A stretch of DNA of 37,532 nt from Eubacterium sp. UBA4343 (GTDB lineage: Bacteria > Bacillota > Clostridia > Lachnospirales > Lachnospiraceae). Location of the stretch: the NCBI GenBank assembly GCA_002394235.1, contig DGTF01000053.1, positions 20,325 through 57,856 of the forward strand, read 5' to 3'. A program made the translations under genes and the position numbers. Below, piece after piece: positions 31,467 through 37,532 of the stretch (positions within the stretch are counted from its first letter, which is position 1; every line of letters begins with the position of its first letter). The notes below the pieces were generated by a model. It was not told the origin of the DNA, searched no databases, and was given only the letters and a program-made list of their open reading frames with translations.

Positions 31467-33082
31467 TTGCATTTACCTGTGCGGCTGTTATGGCATGTAC
31501 ACTTTTTGCCGGATGCGGCTCCTCTGCAGCCGGAACTTCTCAGGATTCATCCGCTTCACAGAACGCTGCATCTGTAGCGGCTTCGTCCACATCGAAGGAA
31601 ACCGGAACCACAGTTACTTCCGGAGCCGGTGACAATGCATCCACAGCAGGAGAGAAACACCTGAACGCAGCTCTTTACTGGTTTGGAACCAGTCTGGATC
31701 CCGCGACAGAATATGACGGGTGGACAACCTGCCGTGCCGGAATTACAGAAACGCTGGTTACTGTCGATAAAAATTATGAGCTTCAGCCCCTTCTTGCGGA
31801 CAGCTGGAAACAGACAGATGATACGACGTGGGTTTTCCATATCCGTGACGGTGTGACCTTCCAGGATGGAACGCCGGTGGATGCAGCTGCCTGCAAAGCT
31901 TCTCTGGAGAGGGCGATGCAGGTACAGGAGAGAGCGGTAACCGCAGCAAAAATAGATACCATTGAGGCAGACGGACAGAATCTGACCATCAAGACCACGG
32001 AACCGTTTGGCGCTTTCCTGGCAAATTTATCGGAACCCCTCTACTCCATTATTAAGGTTGGAGATGATCAGGATTACGCAAATAAGCCGATCGGAACCGG
32101 TCCGTTCATGGTGAAGGATTTTACAGTGAATGAAAAAATCGACGAAGTGAAATACGACGGGTACTGGAACGGAGCATCCGATATCGATTCTATTACGATA
32201 ACCTGCATTGAAGATGACAGCACAAGGGGACTGGCTCTGCAGTCGGGCGAGCAGGATATTGTGCAGAGAGTGGCTTCTACCGATATTGATACCTTCGCGA
32301 ATGACAGTACATACCAGGCTCTTAATACGACTGGCGCACGAATCCGTCTGCTGCTTCTGAACCAGGCAAATGAAGCACTGAAGGATACTAATGTGAGGAA
32401 AGCCCTTGCGGACTGCATAGATTATGATTCACTTGTCAGCATTCTGGGGTCGGGAGTTACTACGGCAGGCGCTCCGTACCCGGCATCCGCGCCCTATGGA
32501 TATGACGATCTGGACAGACAGACCTATAAGCCGGATGAGGCGAAGAGTCTGCTGGAGAAGGCCGGATACAAGGACAGTGACGGAGACGGCATTGTTGATA
32601 AAGACGGCAAAAATTTGTCTCTGAAGATCACTTATTCTATGGGAGATTATACAACGATGCTGGAGGCGGTTCAGTCAATGGCAAAGGAAGCGGGTATAGA
32701 TATACAGCTGAATCTTGAGGATGATATTACAGAATCTGAGAAAAATAAGGATTATGATATCCTGTGTACAAACTGGCAGTGTCTTTCCACCGGAGACCCG
32801 CAGTGGTTCCTGGATCAGCTTTACAAAACCGACGGGCCGGATAATTCCATGAATTACAGCAACAAAGATCTTGACAACATTATTTCCGAACTTTCCAGTA
32901 CATTTGATACCGATGGCAGGAAGAAACTGACGATTGACGCGGAAAAAATTCTTCTTCAGGATACCGCGAGCATCTGGCTGGTCGGAGAAAAAAATTACGT
33001 TGTAGCAAACAGCAAGGTACATAATATAACACCTTATCCGATCGATTATTACTTTATCGATAATAAAATGTCAATAGACTGA
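31448..33082 (+). CDS. Nik/Opp-type solute-binding lipoprotein (SBP_bac_5 family)
   Basis: 544-residue lipoprotein receptor of the importer: lipobox L-F-A-G-C (Cys23), a Ser/Ala/Thr-rich linker to about residue 70, then an SBP_bac_5 domain with W-V-F-H-I-R-D-G-V-T-F-Q-D-G near 130-143 and I-G-T-G-P-F near 215. Family members bind peptides, nickel chelates or similar ligands. The riboswitch in front makes a cobalt or corrinoid-precursor ligand more likely. It overlaps the 3' end of the permease gene by 19 bp; GGAG lies about ten bases before the start. The third gene of the operon, it is followed by a terminator. Confidence 0.9.
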   Translation: MARNKLIAFTCAAVMACTLFAGCGSSAAGTSQDSSASQNAASVAASSTSKETGTTVTSGAGDNASTAGEKHLNAALYWFGTSLDPATEYDGWTTCRAGITETLVTVDKNYELQPLLADSWKQTDDTTWVFHIRDGVTFQDGTPVDAAACKASLERAMQVQERAVTAAKIDTIEADGQNLTIKTTEPFGAFLANLSEPLYSIIKVGDDQDYANKPIGTGPFMVKDFTVNEKIDEVKYDGYWNGASDIDSITITCIEDDSTRGLALQSGEQDIVQRVASTDIDTFANDSTYQALNTTGARIRLLLLNQANEALKDTNVRKALADCIDYDSLVSILGSGVTTAGAPYPASAPYGYDDLDRQTYKPDEAKSLLEKAGYKDSDGDGIVDKDGKNLSLKITYSMGDYTTMLEAVQSMAKEAGIDIQLNLEDDITESEKNKDYDILCTNWQCLSTGDPQWFLDQLYKTDGPDNSMNYSNKDLDNIISELSSTFDTDGRKKLTIDAEKILLQDTASIWLVGEKNYVVANSKVHNITPYPIDYYFIDNKMSID

Positions 33083-33123
33083 CGATTTATTGACGGAAGA
33101 ATCATTCCGAAGGGAAGCGTGTT

Positions 33124-33162
33124 CTCCCTGCATGCATCACATCGTGCAGGGAGATTCTTTTT
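33124..33162 (+). terminator. intrinsic terminator inside the transporter operon
   Basis: CTCCCTGCA (33124-33132) pairs with TGCAGGGAG (33145-33153), followed by ATTCTTTTT. It would reduce transcription into the two ATPase genes relative to the binding protein and permeases. Confidence 0.88.
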
Positions 33163-33257
33163 ACGCGAACAGTGAGCCGCAGCCGAATGCGAAGTATTCG
33201 TGTGCGGCGAGCGTCGCGATAGCGAGATAAAACTCGCGCAGCGTGTTTTATCTCGTT
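33158..33257. repeat. 100-bp dispersed structured repeat, copy 2
   Basis: Identical to 7264-7363 over 100 bp and in the same orientation. It again begins in the T-tract of an intrinsic terminator and ends 42 bp before the next gene. GAGATAAAAC (33224-33233) and GTTTTATCTC (33245-33254) form its 3' hairpin. Confidence 0.95.
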
Positions 33258-33299
33258 TTCGGAGAGCGTCTGACACAGCGTTACGCTTGGGAGGAACTT

Positions 33300-34100
33300 A
33301 TGGAAATTCTGGAGCTGAATCATATTTCCCTTACTTATGACGGCATTGTGAATATTCTTGACGACATTACATTTTCTGTACGTTCCGGAGAAATTATCGG
33401 GATTGTTGGAGAGAGTGGAAGCGGAAAATCAACGCTCCTTCATGTGATTCTGGGCCTGATTCCGGATGGAGCCGTGACGAAAGGGGAATGTTTTCTGTTT
33501 GGACGCAGCAACCTGGAACGGAAACGCAGTGAATTAAAAAAACTGCGTGGAGAAGAGGTTGCCATGATTTTTCAGGATACCGGACGTTATATGAATCCCA
33601 TATCGCGGATTGGAGCCCAGTATAAGGAATATCTGACAGCCCACGGGTACAGAGGCAGAAAAAACTGCTTAGAGAAGGAAAAAGAGATGCTGAGCCGTGT
33701 TCATCTGAAAGATACAGAAAGAATTCTGCATGCGTATCCCTTTGAATTATCCGGAGGTATGCGTCAGAGAGTCGGCATTGCCATGGCCATGAGTCTGAAG
33801 CCGAAACTCCTACTGGCCGATGAGCCCACCAGCGCGCTGGATGTTACGATGCAGGCTCAGGTAGTATATGAAATGATGGAGCTGCGCAGAAAATATGGAA
33901 CTTCCATCATTCTTGTGACACATAATATCGGAGTCGCGGCGTGTATGTCAGACAAGCTTGGTATTATGCAAAACGGGAAGCTTGTGGAGTGGGGGAATAC
34001 AGGGGATATTATTTCGTGCCCACAGACAGATTATACCCGGACACTTCTTGATTCTGTGATTGAAATTGATGATGAAAGGATGACAGGAAAAAATGAGTGA
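33300..34100 (+). CDS. Nik/Opp-type ABC transporter ATPase (NikD/DppD-like)
   Basis: 266-residue ATPase: Walker A G-E-S-G-S-G-K-S-T near 38-46, signature L-S-G-G-M-R-Q-R, Walker B L-L-L-A-D-E-P-T and the switch in I-L-V-T-H-N (Asn at the usual Asp). The C-terminal Cys-rich oligopeptide tail seen in many relatives is absent. ATG at 33300 with GGGAGGA five bases upstream; the frame upstream belongs to the dispersed repeat. Located after a terminator and the 100-bp element, it may need read-through or its own promoter. Confidence 0.92.
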   Translation: MEILELNHISLTYDGIVNILDDITFSVRSGEIIGIVGESGSGKSTLLHVILGLIPDGAVTKGECFLFGRSNLERKRSELKKLRGEEVAMIFQDTGRYMNPISRIGAQYKEYLTAHGYRGRKNCLEKEKEMLSRVHLKDTERILHAYPFELSGGMRQRVGIAMAMSLKPKLLLADEPTSALDVTMQAQVVYEMMELRRKYGTSIILVTHNIGVAACMSDKLGIMQNGKLVEWGNTGDIISCPQTDYTRTLLDSVIEIDDERMTGKNE

Positions 34101-35052
34101 TGTGCTGTTGGAAGTAAGTCATCTGTCCAAAAGCTTTGAATCCGGAAGTCGTGAGAAAGGAATGATTCCCGCCGTTCGTGGCGTAAGTTTTCATATAAAC
34201 CGCGGGGAATGTCTTGGAATTGTCGGAGAAAGCGGGTGCGGAAAGAGTACCCTGGCAAGGCTGATCACTCTTCTGACACCGGCAGACAGCGGAGAAATCC
34301 GTCTGAACGGGTCGGAATATACGGACAGAAAGGATAGGAAAAGAGAGATATACCGGCAAATTCAAATGGTTTTTCAGGATCCGTATACGGTATTCAGCCC
34401 TCGAATGCAGATCGGAACTTTTCTGGAGGACGGGCTTGTTTATTTTAATCTGATGCCACGCAGAAAAGCTGAAGAAGAAGCTGTGAAACTGTTGCGGATG
34501 GTTGAACTGCCGGAGGAACTGCTGACCCGGTTCCCGCATCAGCTCAGCGGAGGCCAGCTGCAGAGGGTGGTGATCGCAAGGGCTATTTCCATTCATCCTT
34601 CCCTGATTATCCTGGATGAAGCGACGAGCGCCCTGGACGTTTCTGTTCAGAAACAGATTCTGGAGCTGCTGGTACGTTTAAAAAAAGAACAGAAGCTTAC
34701 CTATCTGTTTATCGGACATGACCTGGCAGTGGTCCGTAGTATTTCGGACAGAATTCAGATTATGTATGCGGGCTCGGTTGTGGAAGAACTTTGTTCAGAA
34801 AGTCTGAAAGATGCTGTCCATCCTTATTCCAGAGAGCTTCTGGATTCTATTTTCTCTGTCCGTGACCAGAATACCGGGGCAATCCATGTGGAAACATTAG
34901 GTCTGGCGGATACCGGTTTTGAGGTCCGCGGCTGCCAGTTCCGCAGGAGATGTTCCTGTGCTATGCCGGTTTGTGCGGAAAGATCCCCTGTGTTGAAAGA
35001 AACCGGACTGGAGACCGGTCATACCGTTGCCTGCTTTCTAAATGGCCGCTAA
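34093..35052 (+). CDS. Nik/Opp-type ABC transporter ATPase (NikE/DppF-like)
   Basis: 319-residue second ATPase: Walker A G-E-S-G-C-G-K-S-T near 45-53, signature L-S-G-G-Q-L-Q-R-V-V, Walker B L-I-I-L-D-E-A-T, then the Cys-rich C-terminal tail of the oligopeptide-type ATPases (C-Q-F-R-R-R-C-S-C-A-M-P-V-C and a final C-F-L) that coordinates a cluster in structurally studied relatives. It overlaps the previous gene by eight bases, with AGGA just upstream. It completes a five-gene importer: two permeases, a receptor and two ATPases. Confidence 0.93.
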   Translation: MSDVLLEVSHLSKSFESGSREKGMIPAVRGVSFHINRGECLGIVGESGCGKSTLARLITLLTPADSGEIRLNGSEYTDRKDRKREIYRQIQMVFQDPYTVFSPRMQIGTFLEDGLVYFNLMPRRKAEEEAVKLLRMVELPEELLTRFPHQLSGGQLQRVVIARAISIHPSLIILDEATSALDVSVQKQILELLVRLKKEQKLTYLFIGHDLAVVRSISDRIQIMYAGSVVEELCSESLKDAVHPYSRELLDSIFSVRDQNTGAIHVETLGLADTGFEVRGCQFRRRCSCAMPVCAERSPVLKETGLETGHTVACFLNGR

Positions 35053-35120
35053 AAATACTTACATTTGAATATCCGTTATAAACTGCTTACATTTTCAAAT
35101 TTTCCTTTCGGTGATTATCG

Positions 35121-35150
35121 TTGACGCTTCTCATGAATCTGTCTTATAAT
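35121..35150 (+). promoter_or_regulatory. promoter of the membrane GGDEF gene
   Basis: TTGACG (35121-35126), 18-bp spacer, perfect TATAAT (35145-35150). Confidence 0.75.
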
Positions 35151-35197
35151 GTCTCAGAATGTGAAAACACGGAGAACAGGGAGTAGTTAGAGCAAAT

Positions 35198-36274
35198 ATG
35201 AATTTTTTTACAAAGGCAAATTCTTTTTTCGGAGTCGATTTTTCAGAAGAGGAACATGCGGCGCTTGTAAAACGTATTCAGAAGGAAAACTACGAGAATC
35301 TGGTGTTTCTGTCCGGTGTGCTGAGTGTACTTTGCGTGCCGACGATTGTTGCAGTATACTTCGTCTATCGAAGTCGTATGTTCTATTTCTGGATTTATTT
35401 TTCGCTGATGATCTGTATCTTTCTGGTTTTCTTTGGTGTCCGCTTTGGCGGGAAGAAGGCCGGGAGGAATACGACGCTGAAGATGTACGGCTTCATCAGC
35501 ATCCTGATGGGCTACAGCATAGTACTCAGCACATTGATGAATCCGAATATGATGGCGGTGAAATATATCGCGTTCATTCTGGTGCTGCCGCTTTTTTTCA
35601 CGGATTATCCTGTTCGGATCGGTTCTTATATTGTGGGATGTACGGCGGTATTCATCGTCTTTGCGGTATTTCACGATTCAAGAAGTATTTTGGCACAGGA
35701 TATCATTCATGCCTGTTTCTTTGCCGCGCTGAGCATCGCGATCAGCACCTATGTGTCAAAAATCAAGATTCAGAGGCTGTATTATGAGAAGAAGTGGAAG
35801 TACCTCAGTGAAACGGATCTGATGACGGGCCTGAACAACCGGAATCTGTATGAGAGGATTCTGAAATCCTATGCGGACCGCTGTGAGAATAATCTGTCCT
35901 GTGTATTCGTGGATGTGAACGGTCTGCATGAGGTGGATGTGGAGCTGGGATACGAGGCCGGCGACCGGATGCTGAAGAGTGTTGCAGAGGCATTGCGGGA
36001 GCAGTTCGGTACGGAAGATACGTACCGGATCGGCGGCGATGAATTTGTTGCCTTTGTTATAGATGAAGAAGATCCGGCGGAGGTCCGGAAAAAGGTCGCG
36101 GAGATGAATGCCCGGGTGGAAAGAGAAGGATTCTCGGTATCTGTCGGAGTCTCGAGCATGCGAAAAGAAGAGATCGACATGAACAAACTTACCACAACGG
36201 CAGAGCTTGAGATGGGCGATGTGAAGCGCCATTACTACGAACAAACCGGTAAAGACAGAAGATGGAGGCTGTGA
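35198..36274 (+). CDS. membrane-anchored GGDEF-domain protein
   Basis: 358 residues: about five to six transmembrane helices between residues 35 and 185 (no known sensor domain recognised), then a GGDEF domain with intact I-G-G-D-E-F near residue 277-282 and D-L-M-T-G-L-N-N-R-N-L at its beginning. It is a likely c-di-GMP synthase. Divergent feature: the metal/substrate helix reads D-V-N-G-L-H-E-V-D-V-E-L-G, where most active enzymes have Asn-Asp before GH. Activity is therefore less certain. The start ATG has only a weak, distant GGGAG. The gene end is tandemly triplicated. Confidence 0.88.
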   Translation: MNFFTKANSFFGVDFSEEEHAALVKRIQKENYENLVFLSGVLSVLCVPTIVAVYFVYRSRMFYFWIYFSLMICIFLVFFGVRFGGKKAGRNTTLKMYGFISILMGYSIVLSTLMNPNMMAVKYIAFILVLPLFFTDYPVRIGSYIVGCTAVFIVFAVFHDSRSILAQDIIHACFFAALSIAISTYVSKIKIQRLYYEKKWKYLSETDLMTGLNNRNLYERILKSYADRCENNLSCVFVDVNGLHEVDVELGYEAGDRMLKSVAEALREQFGTEDTYRIGGDEFVAFVIDEEDPAEVRKKVAEMNARVEREGFSVSVGVSSMRKEEIDMNKLTTTAELEMGDVKRHYYEQTGKDRRWRL

Positions 36275-36383
36275 GTGCGGCTCGGCATCGTCCGAATTGC
36301 AGATTCTGGGAGCCGCGGGATGCCCGGCTTCTGCCGGATTGCAGAAGATGCAGGCTGTGAGACGCCCGGCGTCAGCCGATTTC
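36256..36383 (+). repeat. 42-44-bp tandem triplication of the membrane GGDEF gene end
   Basis: Units begin CAGAAGATGGAGGCTGTGAG (36256), CAGATTCTGGGAGCCGCGGG (36300) and CAGAAGATGCAGGCTGTGAG (36342). The first holds the gene's TGA stop (36272-36274); the third keeps TGTGAG and overlaps the end of the convergent RelA/SpoT gene. Confidence 0.85.
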
Positions 36384-37361
36384 ATCGTTCTGGAACCGTG
36401 AGAGATGCTCGTAGGGCAGGATGAGCCGCCCGTGATACAGGCCGCAGCCGTCATTGATGCGATAGTTGTCAATGGCGGCGAACATATTTACATTGATTTT
36501 TGAAAGATCGAGATTCTGCAGGTTCAGGATACGCTCATATGCCTCGTCGAAGCAGGGGCATTCGCCCACGGGGATTTCTCTCCGGCGGCTGCGTTCCTGT
36601 TCCTGCCTTTTTTCATAAAGACCGTGATTTGCCTGCCCGATTTCGGCAAGATCGTCCATGTCTTTTGTGCGGAGCTGAATTTCTGTATAGCTTCGCGCCA
36701 GGTTGTCGAAGAGGGTCAGATGAAGAGACCGGTAGCCGCCCTCCTTGGGATTGGCAATATAGTCCTTGTAGTACGGACGCACGTTTTCATTCAGGAGGGG
36801 TGAGGAAACCGGCTGGTCTATGTGGGAAAGCTGTGCGGTAAAGCCCCTCTCCTCAAGAAAATCCGGCAGAAGGTTCGCAATTTCATACAGTGTTTTTTCC
36901 TCAAGAGCCGTCCGGTCCGTGCCGGGCTTCAGATGGCAGGCGGGAAGAGAGAGGACGATGCGATAGGCAATCAGGTCTTTGAATCGATTGATTTCATCGC
37001 GAAGCTCGGAAACGGGCGGATACGTCCCGTGTTCGGAGTGATAATTGTAGATGTGGCTCACGATGTAGCCGTTGAATTTTTCCTCAGTGCGGATGAGCGA
37101 TTTGATCCGTCCGCGGAATGTAAAGGAGTAATTGCCGTAGTGCTCCGCCATATATTGGTAGAATTCGCGGATTCTCTGCGACTGCGAGGTGAGGAAGTTG
37201 TTGTGCTCCAGCAGCTCCTCCATCTGCAGCAGAAAATTCGCGTGCGAGCGGTCCAGAAGATTATGGGTTTTCGAAGCGTTCTCCATGAGATCTCTTGAGT
37301 AACTGCGGATGATATGAAGAACGGTATCTCCGGAGTACAGGTAATCGGTTAATTGAATCAT
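36372..37361 (-). CDS. RelA/SpoT-domain (p)ppGpp synthetase
   Basis: 329-residue cytosolic protein with a RelA/SpoT nucleotidyltransferase domain: G-R-I-K-S-L-I-R near residues 82-89, R-F-K-D-L-I-A-Y-R-I near 120-129, P-K-E-G-G-Y-R-S-L-H near 204-213 and Y-T-E-I-Q-L-R-T near 223-230, which together cover the substrate loop and catalytic Glu of alarmone synthetases. There is no HD hydrolase, TGS or ACT domain, but long N- and C-terminal extensions set it apart from the shortest synthetases. ATG at 37361 with GAGAGG upstream; the frame extends to 37454 without support. The alarmone produced cannot be told from sequence. Confidence 0.88.
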   Translation of the reverse strand: MIQLTDYLYSGDTVLHIIRSYSRDLMENASKTHNLLDRSHANFLLQMEELLEHNNFLTSQSQRIREFYQYMAEHYGNYSFTFRGRIKSLIRTEEKFNGYIVSHIYNYHSEHGTYPPVSELRDEINRFKDLIAYRIVLSLPACHLKPGTDRTALEEKTLYEIANLLPDFLEERGFTAQLSHIDQPVSSPLLNENVRPYYKDYIANPKEGGYRSLHLTLFDNLARSYTEIQLRTKDMDDLAEIGQANHGLYEKRQEQERSRRREIPVGECPCFDEAYERILNLQNLDLSKINVNMFAAIDNYRINDGCGLYHGRLILPYEHLSRFQNDEIG

Positions 37362-37425
37362 TGGCAATCCTCTCCGGAACCGGGGAAAATGCTTCCGGCT
37401 CCTGGCGCGCAGGCAGTTTCTTTGT

Positions 37426-37454
37426 AGTATATTATTCTGTCGGGAAATGTGCAA
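37426..37454 (-). promoter_or_regulatory. promoter of the RelA/SpoT-domain gene
   Basis: Minus strand: TTGCAC (37449-37454), 17-bp spacer, TATACT (37426-37431). Confidence 0.75.
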
Positions 37455-37508
37455 GTGCTGAGAAATGTACCGGTGCGCCCGGTGCTGAGAAATGTGCCGG
37501 TGTGCCCG
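37455..37508. repeat. 27-bp tandem repeat at the window end
   Basis: GTGCTGAGAAATGTACCGGT (37455 onward) recurs at 37482 with two changes. A partial unit at 37443 overlaps the -35 box of the RelA/SpoT gene. It may continue past the window edge. Confidence 0.85.
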
Positions 37509-37532
37509 GCGTGAATTGAAAAAGCAAATTCC

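Overview
The window looks like the chromosome of an anaerobic, low-redox Firmicute of class Clostridia, most likely a Lachnospiraceae-type bacterium. The evidence is the moderate GC content, the strong Gram-positive ribosome binding sites (GGAGG/AGGAG), the many lipoprotein-anchored solute-binding proteins, the pth-mfd-foldase-lgt order, the PucR, GPH-transporter and UroD-like genes, and the soluble and membrane GGDEF proteins. No rRNA, tRNA, CRISPR array, prophage module or complete insertion sequence was recognised.

Layout. 1-7200 (+): housekeeping block with pth, mfd, a PrsA/PpiC-type lipoprotein and lgt, ending in a strong terminator followed by a 100-bp dispersed repeat. 7538-8950 (-): an AT-richer AAA ATPase/DUF234 gene, probably acquired. 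9236-14985 (-): an apparent operon of an Fe-S protein, O-acetylhomoserine sulfhydrylase and a four-gene glycine-betaine/OpuC-type ABC transporter, with a good promoter at 15068-15096. 15550-15957 (+): a C_GCAxxG_C_C family protein. 16120-17475 (-): an atypical FAD/disulfide oxidoreductase. 17604-17948 (+): a decayed SNF2 helicase fragment. 17969-22584 (-): a UroD-like protein, a GPH/MFS transporter and a PucR-type regulator. 23134-25241 (+): NUDIX hydrolase, two-TM membrane protein and HD-domain protein. 25590-27023 (+): an AlbA_2/ATP-binding transcriptional-regulator-like protein behind an array of AACAATGTT sites. 27078-29069 (-): a cytosolic LacI-like-sensor/GGDEF protein. 29333-35052 (+): a cobalamin riboswitch followed by a five-gene Nik/Opp-type ABC transporter, probably for cobalt, nickel or a metal chelate. 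35198-36274 (+): a membrane GGDEF protein. 36372-37361 (-): a RelA/SpoT-domain (p)ppGpp synthetase.

The most unusual property is not a gene. Nearly every intergenic region carries short direct tandem duplications (15-110 bp, 2-7 copies), and many of these copy the start or the end of the neighbouring gene together with its ribosome binding site or stop codon. The clearest case is four 41-bp copies of the pth start. These create a chain of three overlapping 16-codon mini-ORFs that all begin like Pth and run into the real gene. Comparable duplications lie at the ends of mfd, the foldase, the C_GCAxxG gene, the Fe-S gene, the GPH transporter, the two-TM protein and the membrane GGDEF gene, and a promoter is duplicated upstream of the NUDIX gene. 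In addition, a structured 100-bp element occurs twice with perfect identity, each time exactly at the T-tract of an intrinsic terminator. One of these copies sits inside the riboswitch-controlled transporter operon.
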